Shown here: one piece after another, positions 1 through 10,678 of the stretch
How positions within the stretch are numbered: the first letter of the stretch is position 1
How the letters are laid out: each line of letters opens with the position of its first letter
Assembly (NCBI GenBank): GCA_030490835.1
Contig: CM059971.1
Coordinates: 125,024,564-125,088,563, forward strand
From: Annona cherimola
Lineage: Eukaryota; Streptophyta; Magnoliopsida; Magnoliales; Annonaceae
Length of the DNA stretch: 64,000 nt
Direction: 5' to 3'
Translations under genes and position numbers: made by a program
The notes under the pieces: generated by a model
Database searches by the model: none
Told to the model about the DNA's origin: nothing
The model's input: the letters and a program-made list of their open reading frames with translations, nothing else

Positions 1-1
1 T

Positions 2-358
2 GCAACGCCGGAGATGTGGTCCAAATCCTATGGCCCCATTACAAAGAAGTCTAATGTGTATACTTACAGAATGGCTCTTTTAGAGATGGTAGCCGGGCGT
101 AAAAAAAAATGATGCGACGTGTTTGTCTCCAGCCAAATTTTCTTACTCAAATGGGATTTTTAGCGAGCGGCAAGAGGGGAAGATGATGGGGATATGAAAA
201 TTTGAGGAAGATGTGTTTAGTGGGACTCTGGTGCATTCAACACGTTCCTTGGAGAGGCCACCAATGAGCCAGGTCATTCAGATGTTGGAAGGGAAAGCCG
301 AGATTAGAACACCACCACTGCCATTTCCAGAAGACGCATGGAGTATAGCTCATCGCGG
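2..358 (+). pseudogene. LRK10-like receptor kinase, 3' end, broken
   Basis: Frame 2 from the window edge reads ATPEMWSKSYGPITKKSNVY followed by TYRMALLEMVAGRK. This is kinase subdomains VIII-IX of the LRK10L/PR5-like receptor kinase family (usual form APEVFSRNFG..S.KSDVYSYGM). A stop follows at the poly-A run near 111. Homology resumes near 220 (GLWCIQ), shifts frame at about 255-260, then reads RPPMSQVIQMLEGKAEI up to the PPLPF-type tail. The key Asp of the DVY(S/T) motif is Asn. The family acts as membrane Ser/Thr receptor kinases with a C-terminal cytoplasmic kinase domain. The stop, the frameshift and the lost Asp show that this copy is dead, at least at its 3' end. Its 5' part lies outside the window. 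Confidence 0.75.
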
Positions 359-843
359 ATGAAAATGGGAAATATGGGGTGGGAAATGGGAATACTCCAT
401 ATATCCAAATGGTTCAAACCTTCACCATTAAGGTTTGGAACCTCTGTTTGTCGATCATGAGATATCAATGTCTTTATCTTTTATTATTTATTTTTGATTT
501 TGATGCTGGCGGCTACAACTGTTGTTACCCAGATGTAATAAGGAGGGTGTTGCAAAAATCATGAGCTTGGCGGCCAGCGACAGTGGCTTTGGGGAAGATG
601 ATGGTGTTGGGTGGTGCCAGGGTATTCTTGTATTATACACGACTGAATGAAGCTTTTCCGACGGCATGAGAGGATAGGGTTTAAAATGCAAAAATTAAAA
701 TTTGGCAAGGTCTAATAAGTTAATACATAAAGTTAAAGGATTTACGACGCAAAAATTTCCCTAACTGTTAAAAACTAAGGCAATCGTTTTCTATTATCTT
801 ATCTAAAAGATTCAATTAATGAGTGTTTAAAAGATAAAACTCA
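359..843. other. Intergenic, no gene seen
   Basis: Flank of the kinase relic. Short ORFs on both strands have no recognisable domain. From about 780 the sequence is the left part of the tRNA-Gly duplication unit, with a CTATTATCTTATCTAAAAGA block. Confidence 0.5.
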
Positions 844-911
844 TGTATCAGCCAGGAATCAAGCCGGGAATCAAACCCGGGTCTGTACCGTGGCGGGGTA
901 CTATTCCACCC
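844..911 (-). pseudogene. tRNA-Gly(GCC) pseudogene
   Basis: Read on the minus strand, this matches the intact tRNA-Gly at 2051-2121 through the anticodon arm (GCC retained) and T arm. It has point changes, an internal repeat of about 10 bp in the T-arm/acceptor region (GCCGGGAATC direct repeat), and it loses the D-arm/5' acceptor side where it runs into CCCATTAAAAAACACTG. The flanking CTATTATCTTATCTAAAAGAT block is the same as beside the intact gene, so this is a decayed tandem copy. Confidence 0.8.
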
Positions 912-1953
912 ATTAAAAAACACTGAAACCTTCATTTGCTATTATTTTATCTAAAAGATTTAATTTAGGTGAAGTCCTAAAAAAAAAAAAAGTAATGTTT
1001 GATATGTTGATGAATGGGATGGGAAGCCTTCGCGCAATAGGTATTTATTGCCAACATCATATGAAAATCTCTTCTCACCAAAAAAAAATCTACATTTCAA
1101 TGTAATATCAAATATTCCCTTGGAAGTGAAAACAAAGACGAGTTAAGATGTGTGGAATCTTAATTCTGTTTTTAAAAATTCTTTCCAGATGTGCCCAATC
1201 TTAATTCTATTTTTAAAAATTCTTTCTATTTCTACTTTTTATTCAAATGATGAAAAGTTAGTTCAACCACCAACTTTCTTTAATGAATATTAGAATAAAC
1301 TTCAGATTAATTTCGAGTTAATATTGGGGCAAGGGGTCAAGTTGAAAAACAGATAAATATATGATAATTTTAAGAAATCATATGTATATCAATATAAAGT
1401 CATACATATGATATATCTAATAGTTAAATGCTTCATTTTTTATTATTTAATGGAGTAAAACACAATTATGATAACAAAGAGTTAGCAAAATTTTTTATTA
1501 ATTTTATTAGCAACTTGGTGTTGATAAATATGTGTATCGACTCTTGATGAAAATAACATAAATATACAATTTTGAATTACTATTAAAATTGCTAAATTAC
1601 AAAATAGTAATATTTATTCTTAAAATGTATAAATAATGTTGATAGCACTTTTTATTTCATTGGTAAATCATATGAAAAACTTAAAGTGAGTAACATATAT
1701 GCAATTAAGAATTAAAAATTTATCTGCATAAATAAGTTATAAAATTAAATATGCGTCTATATAAAACCACATCGCATTAATAAGTTAGTAAATAAACAAA
1801 TCTATCTAACACAATAGTCATATACTTTATCAAAATAATTTACACATTGCAAAGTAAAATTGGTTAATACAAGCTGGGAATAGGTTACCCGCCTAAACCC
1901 ATCCCTATTTTCACTCTTGATTTAATTAATGGATAATTTTAAAATAAAACTTA
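912..1953. other. AT-rich intergenic DNA
   Basis: Very AT-rich, with no coding signal. A second partial copy of the tRNA-flanking block (TTTGCTATTATTTTATCTAA) lies at about 936-965. The sequence TCTTAATTCT followed by TTTTTAAAAATTCTTTC is duplicated at about 1157-1187 and 1197-1227. Confidence 0.5.
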
Positions 1954-1972
1954 TGTACCAGCCACTGGCGCT
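1954..1972 (-). pseudogene. tRNA-Gly remnant, acceptor-stem halves only
   Basis: The sequence TGTACCAGCC is joined directly to ACTGGCGCT. These are the two ends of the tRNA-Gly gene with the whole D-arm/anticodon/T-arm interior missing. The same flanking blocks lie on both sides (TTTAATTAATGG upstream, TTTGCTATTATCTTATCTAA downstream), so this is a third unit of the tandem array reduced by an internal deletion. Confidence 0.7.
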
Positions 1973-2050
1973 GTTAAAGCTTAAACGTTCTTTTGCTATT
2001 ATCTTATCTAAAAGATTTAATTAATGGTATTAATTTAAAAATAAAACTTA

Positions 2051-2121
2051 TGCACCAGCCGGGAATCGAACCCGGGTCTGTACCGTGGCAGGGTACTATT
2101 CTACCACTAGACCACTGGTGC
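2051..2121 (-). tRNA. tRNA-Gly (anticodon GCC)
   Basis: The minus strand reads GCACCAGTGGTCTAGTGG at the 5' end, an anticodon loop with GCC (CCTGCCACGG), a T arm GGGTTCGATTCCC and 3' end GGCTGGTGCA. Length is 71 nt without CCA, as usual for plant cytosolic tRNA-Gly(GCC). The acceptor stem GCACCAG pairs with CTGGTGC. A and B boxes (TGGTCTAGTGG and GGTTCGATTCC) are intact, so pol III transcription is expected. The minus-strand sequence just downstream (plus-strand 2030-2050) does not show a clear T-run terminator close by. It is the only intact member of the local array. Confidence 0.95.
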
Positions 2122-2869
2122 TTTGGAAGTTACGATTTGAATATTGACATTTATTTAGTGTTTGCTTGTTAATTGGGAAAAACATAATGAAAATTTATAT
2201 GATATAAGTTTTTTGAAAGTGATAGGATAAGATAGAGAGTAAAAAATATATAATTAAAATAATTATAAAAAGTTTATATATTTTTCTCCTTCGCCCCTCA
2301 TCCCTCTATATGGTTGAACTACAAATCAAAGGATGCCATTGTTGACCCAAGAAATATGTTCATATTCTTACATTTTTTTTCATACTCTAGTGCAGCTTTT
2401 GTGACAAAGCCTATGCACGGACTGGATGAAGGTCCACATGGAAATACTAATTGAATAATTTTGTGCTAAAAATCAACAGTCAAAGAACTAAAAAAATGAA
2501 AAAAAGCGCACTGTCGAAGTGGTAGTACCCTACCCACCCGAAAAGATCTTAGAAAAGCCAGCACCAGTGAAAAACTCTTTTCGTGCCCGTCTACTTTGCC
2601 GGATGTTTTGACTTTTAGGTCGCCGAAAATTGGAAAAATGGTCAACAACTATTTGACTCCCATTGGTTATACGCTTTAATAGCTCTTCCCTTACATTTTT
2701 TTCAAAATATAATTTAACATATTAATTATCTAAGTATTTATTTTTCACCTTGATATTTCAATATTTTTTATGTAATTATCATATTTATTCTCATATTATC
2801 TCTATTATATCACACATTTTAACATTTTTTAAAAATATTTTCCTTCTCACCCCACCCACATTGCCTTGT
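2122..2869. other. Intergenic, no gene seen
   Basis: AT-rich with a short GC-balanced island at 2500-2640. The ORFs there have no recognisable similarity. Confidence 0.4.
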
Positions 2870-3095
2870 TATTATGCGCACCTAAGAGCACTAGGCTTGA
2901 ATTATGAAAATATTACTAATTTTAAAAAATTCAAAAAAATGTCTATAAGTATTAAAAAACAGTAAAAATTGATACACATGTTAAATATATTTAGATTACC
3001 AGTTGTAAAAAATGTTCAAGAAAATTTAAAAAAAAATTGTACCTGGGTGCACCAGGGCTTAGTGCACCTGGTGCATAGAATCAAATGTCCGTTAC
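2870..3095. mobile_element. Half of an AT-rich foldback element
   Basis: Carries the core shared by many repeats here (AAAATTGATACACATGTTAAAT, then a TTAGATTA block, then a poly-A tract) and ends in TGCACC...GGTGCA motifs at 3048-3075. Only one arm of the palindrome is evident. Confidence 0.5.
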
Positions 3096-3941
3096 CAAAT
3101 ACACATCATTTTAGGATAAGTAAACCACCAGATTATACAAACATAAAAAATAATTACCAGTTTGTCACTTTTTTTGCCCACCTCACATGGTTGTTTGATA
3201 TCATTTTAGTCGTATCTTTAGAAAAAAAGTTTCATCAAACTAGAAATGTGCATTATTCCATTTTATAACCATATTATATCACTTTTATGAATTATTTAAA
3301 TTATATATCATTTTTTGATACATTAATTCGACATTCAAGCATTATCTGGATAAACGATTCTATAAATTATTATAATATTTTAACACATTTTGATCTATTT
3401 GTGAGTAGATCCAAGTATTTTTCACTATTTACATATGATTAGATACATTTTTAAGTAGATCTGGCCTGTCCAAAACTTGGGTTTAAATAATTTTTGATAT
3501 TATAATAAAACAAATAATTTTAAAATATGCTAATATATTAATTTTGATTTTATCGTTGGGCCTCATTAAACTTTCCTGGCAAGTAGAACCTTAAAAGTGA
3601 AATCTACCACAAAATTAAGTCATTGTGGGAAGAAATAAGATTTCTAGGACAATTAACATGAAATAAAAATAAAAATCAATTATATTTTAGTTGAAATAAA
3701 TAAAAAAAGTCGGGCATATTCAATTTTCATTTTTAAATAAGTAGTGGTCATATTAGTTAGGCTAAAAAGTTTATTTACTAGTATTAATTTAAATTTTATA
3801 AATTTATTAATTTATGTGTATTTAATATATAAATTCGGAGATTTGTATATACATTTGAATTTTTAAACACAAAGTATTTTAGTCATTTTTAACCGCTAAA
3901 ATACATCTAGTTTCAAAAATCTAAAAAGTATATATTAGAAA
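3096..3941. other. AT-rich intergenic DNA with decayed repeats
   Basis: No coding signal. 3740-3925 resembles the AT-rich foldback core (TATGTGTATTTAATATA, later AGTATTTTAGTCATTTTTAA). The last 8 bases, ATTAGAAA, are the left target-site copy of the element that follows. Confidence 0.4.
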
Positions 3942-6037
3942 GGATAATTTGCAAATATGTCCACTTAGTTTAACCACAATTGCAAATTAACCACTTAATT
4001 TCAAAAATTACAAATTATCCCATGTAATTTGACAATAATTGCATGCATACCCATGGCGACGAAGTCTGACAATCACCCGTTAAAACTTTTTTTTTTGTTT
4101 TTTCCAATATCGCCCTTTCATTAATGGATAACGCCAACACCACTACTGTCTGATGATGAACGTCACCTGTCGTCTTTTTTCTCTGAATCATTAACACCGA
4201 AGAACTGCGTCTCTCTTCTTCTATGCCATCGCAACAATCTGCGGTGCCTTTTCTATGCCAACGAGCAATGCTGCTCGTTTTATGGTCTCGGCCAACAGCA
4301 CGCTTTTAAACACGACTCATCCATCCTCCATGGTCGTTCAAGCCAATCTTCATGATTACCATGAACCCAAATCTAGTCGTCTTCCTCTACATTACTATCA
4401 CAATTGATTTCAACCAATATGATGATGCCATTACAGCCAGATATCAAGCAAAAATTAGCCTTTTGCGATTCAAAAATATCAAGTGCGATACTGGAAAGAT
4501 GGAGAAGAAAATCTATAATGTGTGCATTTGATCCATCCAAAGAAGAAATGTAAGTGTTCACCTATATCTAAGATTGCAAATTGTAGTTTCTTCCGCCAAT
4601 TGTGAGATGCTTGACCTTAAAATCCATACCTGTATGATTTAGATACATTAAGGACATATCTATTAAACATAGCCTTGGAATTTGTATGAGGGAGCATGAA
4701 TCAGAAAGAAAATTATCATCCAGTTCTCTATAAGCAAATACTGCATTTTTATCTTTTTATCTTTTTTTTTTTTTTGCAACGACTTACCAAAACAAAATCT
4801 ATTTACGCCAGAAACTGCAAACAGAATTAAGCCGTTGACAACTAATCCAATCTTCACATGGCATGCAAATGAACATACTGCTAACAAATGACAACCTAGA
4901 CAGCACTAGAATAAAAGCATCATACCAAAGCTAGCCTTAATTCAAAATATATATATTTGGACTTTTGATCAAAGCAACAATAAAAGTCTACCAATCGGCT
5001 GAAATCTAAATCGTATAGACAATTATGCATGCAGATCCAAGTGCCAGCTTCAACAGATTACACCGAAAAATGAAGAGGAACTTGAAAGCGATCGTATAAA
5101 TGATGGGAGCAAGTTCCTCAATGACATTGAACATGAAGGTGATAAGATGGCTGCTCTTCCCCACACCCGAATCCCCCACTTGAACAAAAAGTCGAAACTG
5201 CTGCCCCTCCCTTGTGCAGAAGCCATCACCATGAAATTGCAGCAGCAAAATCCATCACAATGAAATTGTAGGAGAAAACGGGGCACACCCATCTGCGCTA
5301 ACCAGTGCTCCAATTTCCACCACCATTGTTGTTGTTTCCTCCTAAAATGGTAGATCCAAAATTACACATTGACACCTCCCTTCTCGAGGTCGATTGACTG
5401 TAGAAGCCCATGACAGCCATTAATTCAGCATCCCCATCGATGAGTCAGCCCTTCGATTTTCTCAACCAACAAGCTCTGCAAAATTCGATTGTCCTTTGAA
5501 TCCATGCAGCCATCAAGCATCGACCACACCGCGTTTCCGCCATCTGCAACTGAAGCTCCATTTAAGAAAATTCATCGCCCTCAATCGTCGGCTAGCGGCC
5601 ATTTTCACCAAGCACAATGGTCGTGCTCTTCTAAATATCCTCAACAACAGAGGTAGCCGTGAATACTCTCACAACAGCACCCTATTAAAATTGCAGCAAC
5701 ATTTCATAGTTGCCTCTCCTCCTCCAAGCCCGATGCATTGCCATCTGTCGTCCCCAAATCATGCAACAACTCTCTCCAAAAATCAGTAGACTCTCCCATC
5801 AGTTTCAATGACCCTCGTTGTTCTTCGATCGACGATAAGCGCCACTACATCCCGCCGAGACATTTTTGTCAATATAGAATCATATAAACAACAACTTCCA
5901 TGCCGTAATGGAAAAGAGGTGTTATGGTATGATTGTAATTAATGTGAAATTATGTGGGGGTTATCTGCAATTTTTGAAACTAAATGAGTATATTTTCAAT
6001 TATCGTCAAATTAAGTGAGTATATTTGCAAATTACCC
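3942..6037. mobile_element. Non-autonomous Mutator-like (Pack-MULE-type) element
   Basis: Imperfect terminal inverted repeats of roughly 110 bp. The left end starts GGATAATTTGCAAATATG; the right end, reversed, starts GGGTAATTTGCAAATATA. The similarity continues through motifs such as TTTCAAAAATT and TAATTTGACAATAATT. The element is flanked by ATTAGAAA on both sides (3934-3941 and 6038-6045; a 9-bp repeat if one mismatch is allowed). The 2.1 kb interior is richer in GC than its surroundings and encodes no transposase. It holds a RABC-like GTPase fragment on the minus strand (about 5030-5198). Long TIRs, an 8-9 bp target duplication and captured exons together fit a Pack-MULE. An 8-bp duplication would also fit a hAT element, but hAT TIRs are short. 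Confidence 0.75.
5030..5198 (-). pseudogene. Captured RABC/Rab18-type small GTPase fragment
   Basis: Minus-strand ORF with VGDSGVGKSS, an intact Walker A/P-loop (GxxxxGKS), then a degraded switch I region (VIEELAPIIYTIAFKF, against the family form VEDLAPTIGVDFK) and LKLALG in place of LKLxIWDTAG. In a neighbouring frame FDFLFK precedes the P-loop, as expected for the family's DxSFK start, so one frameshift is present. Rab GTPases control vesicle traffic; this piece lacks G2-G5 and cannot work. It sits inside the 3942-6037 element and is most simply a transduplicated exon. Confidence 0.6.
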
Positions 6038-6599
6038 ATTAGAAAATGATAAAACTTAATTTATATATTAAAACAATTATATTAAAATTTTATAAAAAAC
6101 TAAACAAATAATATTAAATATAAGATTTTTTAGCCAACCTAATAAATCAATTTGTTCGCTCCAGCTAACACCATCACTACTCATTTAAAATATGATCAAC
6201 ATTTTTGGATTGAAGTTAACTAAATTTTGAAAATAAAAAAAATAACAAATCAATTTGTTAGCCCCGGCTAACACAACTCTTTTTAAATATTCCAACATTA
6301 ACTTTGAGAAACCTTTTTGTGGGATCGAATAGGTTTGGATCCTAACCCAGCTTACAATCACTCAAAGCTAGTCCCGCAGCGTTTAATCGGGCTATCGAAT
6401 AATATATCTACAGAACAGAACCCGGGAGTTGCTGAATTCAAAGAATAGTAGGCTAGATCGAGGAATAATGTTCTTCTCTCACCCAATCAAATTCTTCGAA
6501 AGTTGGAAGCTTCTCAGCCAATTGTTTCATCAAACACAAGGCGTTCCGTCCCAACCATTGGTGGAACGTGGAAGAGGTTCATTCCATTCTGACTTCCAA
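6038..6599. other. Intergenic; possible retroelement remnant edge
   Basis: 6046-6300 is AT-rich and contains a short direct repeat (AATCAATTTGTT followed by GCTCCAGCTAACACC or GCCCCGGCTAACACA, near 6147 and 6247). From 6310 it becomes GC-balanced and resembles retroelement flank, but no protein is recognisable. Confidence 0.4.
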
Positions 6600-6882
6600 C
6601 GCCCATACTTAAGCCAGATTTGTTTAATATGACTGCTGATAACAATCAATGCCCAAAATTTGCCCAAATTCATTGATGTGAGTGGACATGGCGCTCGACA
6701 CCAGATGGCTAGTTTACTCGCAAGGGAGCTCGGAACCTTACAAGCAGCTTCCAAAAGGGAGAAGCGGAACCCTCTATTGCATTGCACAGAACAAAGATTA
6801 CAAAAAACCCCTCCCGATCGACATAGAGCTTCTCTTTTTATAAGCCTCTGTTATAGCTCTGCTACAACTCTAATTCCCAACA
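6600..6882 (-). mobile_element. Putative solo LTR or TRIM-like fragment
   Basis: On the minus strand the sequence begins TGTTGGGAATTAGAGTTG at 6882, has a TATA-like TTATAAAAAG at about 6833-6842, then a GT-rich leader and a purine-rich segment, as a plant LTR promoter would. The 3' boundary is uncertain (a CA end is possible near 6632) and I found no clean 5-bp target duplication. No gag-pol follows. The short plus-strand and minus-strand ORFs here are not convincing proteins. Confidence 0.35.
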
Positions 6883-7492
6883 GACTCATTACCTACAATT
6901 GGCCCATACAACTAGCTTAATAGACACATATTAACATGCACGTGTGCCTCTTTCCCGGATACCTATTACACATCATTCACGCATGGGGATATGAGTCGCA
7001 ACAAAATCAAAAGGTCTTCACCGTGAATGGTTTGGTAATGATCCAATAGTCAAGCAGCAAGAACGACTTCCAACTTAACAAATCCGGTCTGTGCGCCTAT
7101 CTTCCAACGCCCACAATTAATCCACCCACTGTTGAGAAGTTAAGAGTCCATTTGAGAACAGGCAAAAGCCAACAAAAAAAAAACAGAGAGAGAACGAAAG
7201 AAAAAAGATAATCCTCCCTTTTATACATTCTTGATATAATTTAATATCTTAACTACCTACCTATTCTACTTGTTTTGTTATTGCATATGTCAATTATTTT
7301 TCACATTTTTATATAATTATTTTATTTATTTTAAATTTATTCTTTTACTCTTAGTTATTACCAATATCATATTACATTGATACTCTCTTATTTTTATATT
7401 TTTTAATTAAAAGTTCCAAATAGAGAAAATTTGGAGAAAATTTTTGAGGAAATTTTTTTTGAAATAGATATTACAATAATGTTGTATGACAC
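6883..7492. other. Intergenic with a partial Tourist-like MITE
   Basis: 6883-7210 has no recognised feature. The motif CTTCCAACGCCCA recurs (6593 and 7101). 7210-7400 is a decayed reverse copy of the Tourist-like family found elsewhere (ATTATTTTTCACATTTTTATA, then TATTACCAATATCATATTA). The last 9 bases are the left target-site copy GTATGACAC. Confidence 0.4.
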
Positions 7493-8901
7493 AATGTTGT
7501 CAGAACCGAACCGGTGATCGAACCGGTAAAGGAACTGGTCTGGTTCGAACCGGTTCGACCGGTTAAGCAAACGGGTTCGAACCGATGATGTCAGCATGAT
7601 ATATTTATGATGTCATAAATATTAAATTACTTTTAAAATTTAAATAAATATATTGATAAAATTATATTTTCATAAATCCTAAATAAATCCAAAACCTACA
7701 AATATTGCCAATAATTAAGTTGAAAATGTTTTGGTATTGTAGATGACAGGCTATGTCTTTTGATCAGGTAGAATTTAGAAGCAGGATCAATGGTCAATCT
7801 AGTGTGGGGCTAGTTTTTATACCAAGACTTTCGATTAATGCATCTTTGAGCACTCTTAAATATTCAACCTATAGCAGGCTCATTTGATCTTTAAAAACTC
7901 AACTTGCACTTAAAAACTTTTTTATCTATCTATCCCTCGACAACACACAGGATTTTACCAGCTGGTGAATCGAATCCGGGGCATTCATTTCAAGGCCACT
8001 GTTGAAAGAGAAGTCAGCAACCCTAGCAGCTAACATAAACCTGTTTATATGTCATTGCTCAGTCAGTGTCGCCGAATATGGGAAGGAGGTCGCTGCTTGT
8101 CGCCGGAAATGGAGAGTTCACTGCTTTGCTGGTCACTGAACACTGATCAAACATCGCTGTTTTGCTGGTTGTTGACTCGTCAGAAATGAAAAAGAGTCCG
8201 CTGCTCGTAGCCGGAAATGGAGATATCGCTGTTATGCTTGTCGCCGAATGCCGATTGGACGTGGCTGCTCTGCTGGTCACCGGAAATGGAGGCGTTGTTA
8301 CTCTGCTGGTTGCGGAACACTGATCATACGTCGCTGCTCTGCTCATTGCCGAAAATGGAAAGGAGCTCTGCTCGTCGCCGAAAATGGAGACGTCGTTGCT
8401 CTGCTTGTCGCTGAATGCCAATAGGACGTCGCTGATCTGCTCGTCGTCGGAAAGGAAAGGAGCTCTGCTGGTCGTCATCGATTTTCGGCAGCACTGCAGC
8501 AGAAGGCTTGTCGATTTCAGGCAGCATCGCAGCAGAGGGCTTGTCGATTTCGAGCAGCACCGCAGCAGGGGGCTCGTCGATTTGGGGGCTCGATCTTGAT
8601 CTCGAGTTCTCGACCTCGACAGCTTGTGGTCGGCGACGGGATGGGACAAACTGCGTCGTCGATTTGGGGGCTCGATCTCGACCTCGACGACGTGGTCGAC
8701 GACAGGACGGGACGAAAAGGAACCGACGCAGTGCTGAACCATCAAACCAGTTTAATACGGTCCAACTGCAACATCCGGTTCGACCACCGGTTCTACGGTT
8801 CGCACGGTTTAGTTATATTAGACCGAACCGTATGTAAATGAACCGGTCATTTGTCGGTTCCCGGTCGAACCGGCCGGTCTGGTCCGGTTTTAACAACACT
8901 G
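7493..8901. mobile_element. AACCGG-rich Mutator-like element, copy 1
   Basis: Termini are AATGTTGTCAGAACCG on the left and, reversed, CAGTGTTGTTAAAACCG on the right. Both are followed by arrays of GGTTCGAACCGGTT-type motifs. A perfect 9-bp direct repeat GTATGACAC flanks the element (7484-7492 and 8902-8910), the size made by Mutator-like transposases. A subterminal block (GATGTCAGCATGATAT, then ATTTATGATGTCATAAATATT) is shared with copies at 23663 and 58509. The interior (8090-8700) is a GC-rich degenerate tandem array built on a GTCGCCGGAAATGGAG-like unit. It leaves long ORFs on both strands, including 228 codons on the minus strand, which look like repeat by-products. No transposase is present. 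Confidence 0.8.
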
Positions 8902-8910
8902 GTATGACAC

Positions 8911-9400
8911 GAATAATGATTACGAAGAGCAAATTAAATTGAAATAAATAAATTGTTGTGCGGGGATGTATAAGAAAGTAACCGAAAAAGTTAAAATTTT
9001 AATTTATTTATTTTGCTTTTCTCTTCTCTAAAGCACACTTTTTTTTGTTAATATTTTATATAATATGACAACTGATATTTAAATCAAGCATATTCTCACT
9101 CCTTAAACCATAGAGCAGCATTTTTTATAAACACTCATAAATACCCCCACACGAGGAAAATCCATTAACCCTCGAACAACAGAACCTCATCGTATGCTCC
9201 CCGGAGCATGCAAGGCTACATACTCTCGGACGCATACAACTATTTTTTTATTTTTTTGAATTTTTTTATACAACTGTTAATATAAATGTATTTAACATTT
9301 TTATAAATTTTTACTATTTTTAAAGTATTTTAAATATTTATTTTTTATTTTAAAAAATTAGAGGCATTTCAGGGGATCGCAAACAAAAAAGGGATCACTC
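8911..9400. other. Intergenic with half of a foldback element
   Basis: 9190-9375 carries GCTCCCCGGAGCATGC (a short palindrome) followed by the family's AT-rich core (TGTATTTAACATTTTTATAA, then TATTTTTTATTTTAAAAA). The other arm is missing. Confidence 0.45.
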
Positions 9401-10145
9401 CGTCCCTAAAATCTACGTCCGTGCGACTGATTACTGAATGGCCAGTCCTGCACGTTGTGGACAGACCGTCGTGGCACCGAAGCACGCCCTTAAAAGCAGC
9501 CTTTCAGAAGCTTTCTCCTTGTTTTGGATGTGATTGGACTGTAATCAACGAGTCCATTGAATTGCTTTTATGGGATGGGTGCTGTTTATGGAGCTAGAAT
9601 ATCAACTGAACAGCTCTCCCGGAGTATGAATGATTTTATCTCCACCCAAACCTTTGAGTGGCAAGTCCATTCAAAAGTGCCTTCTTCACAAACCAACGTG
9701 TTACATGACGGCATGCGGCACCTTGCGAAGACCACAGCCATTAGTTGGCTATCTGCAATGCCGTCCGGCACTTGCACAGGCCCACTCCAAGGATTAAAAG
9801 AGCACCCAAATTCCGTTCACAGCTCCTTGTTCGTGATCCCAGTTATCATTTGCCATGGACCAGTAATCCACATATACATGTACCGATTGATACCATATGC
9901 ATGTCATCAGTCTTCAGGCACATGCAGTTGGAATTGCTGCATACGTTTATCATACATTATGGCCTGGAGATGAAGCAGTGATGAAGGTAGAATGCTTCTA
10001 TGATCCCAGCGATGTCACGACTCACAAGACGCTCAATAAAATAAGTCAAATTAAAAAAAAAAAAAAGGATCCCCATTAACTACCACTAGTTTCGACCTAA
10101 ATAGATGACTTAATTCACGTGTCCACGGCCTTTCAACTAGTGGGC
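9401..10145 (+). other. GC-balanced segment, possible dead gene piece
   Basis: 9430-10060 has balanced base composition and three overlapping plus-strand ORFs (138, 78 and 60 codons) in different frames. That looks like a coding relic with frameshifts, or a chance run. It ends at an A-rich tract (10052-10067). I could not match it to a family, so no function is offered. Confidence 0.3.
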
Positions 10146-10678
10146 CACCCCTGCAATATGATTCAGGGTCACCGTCCATTTGCCACGTAACTCTCATTTT
10201 CGATGCACTGGAATGGAGCTGAGTGCAGATTAGGTTTCATTATTTTTAAAAAAAAAAAATTTTTTGGAGAAAAATTGCTTTGTACCCGCAGTGTTTAACT
10301 ATTATTCCTTTTCAATCCATGACATTTAAAAGTTTTCTTCCACACCCACAACATTCCACCCTTAATTTCCCAAACACCCATGCCACTACTCGTGGCCAAA
10401 ACATATGTTAACACCCCTGCAATATGATTCAGGGTCACCGTCCATTTGCCACGTAACTCTCATTTTCGATGCACTGGAATGGAGCTAAGTGCAGATTAGG
10501 TTTCATTATTTTTAAAAGATTTTTTTTTTTTGGAGAAAAATTGCTTTGTACCCGCAGCGTTTAACTATTATTCCTTTTCAATCCATGACATTTAAAAAAT
10601 TTCTTCCACACCCACAACATTCCACCCTTAATTTCCCAAACACCCATGCCACTACTCGTGGCCAAAACATATGTTAAC
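10146..10678. repeat. Tandem duplication, 2 x 266 bp
   Basis: The segment 10146-10411 (from CACCCCTGCAATATGATTC to CAAAACATATGTTAA) is repeated directly as 10412-10678. The copies differ by only a few substitutions and by the length of an A/T run, so the duplication is recent. It is non-coding. Confidence 0.95.

Noticed and set aside
7955..7985. Possible tRNA T-arm word (GGTGAATCGAATCCGGGG)
   Set aside because: No matching acceptor, D arm or anticodon arm could be built around it.
8059..8745. 228-codon minus-strand ORF as a protein gene
   Set aside because: It lies wholly in the repetitive GC-rich cargo of AACCGG copy 1, overlaps plus-strand ORFs of similar quality, and is low-complexity Ser/Arg/Ala with no domain.
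9557..9973. 138-codon ORF as a gene
   Set aside because: Overlapping ORFs continue in two other frames, no family was recognised and no splice signals support a model; kept only as a possible relic.
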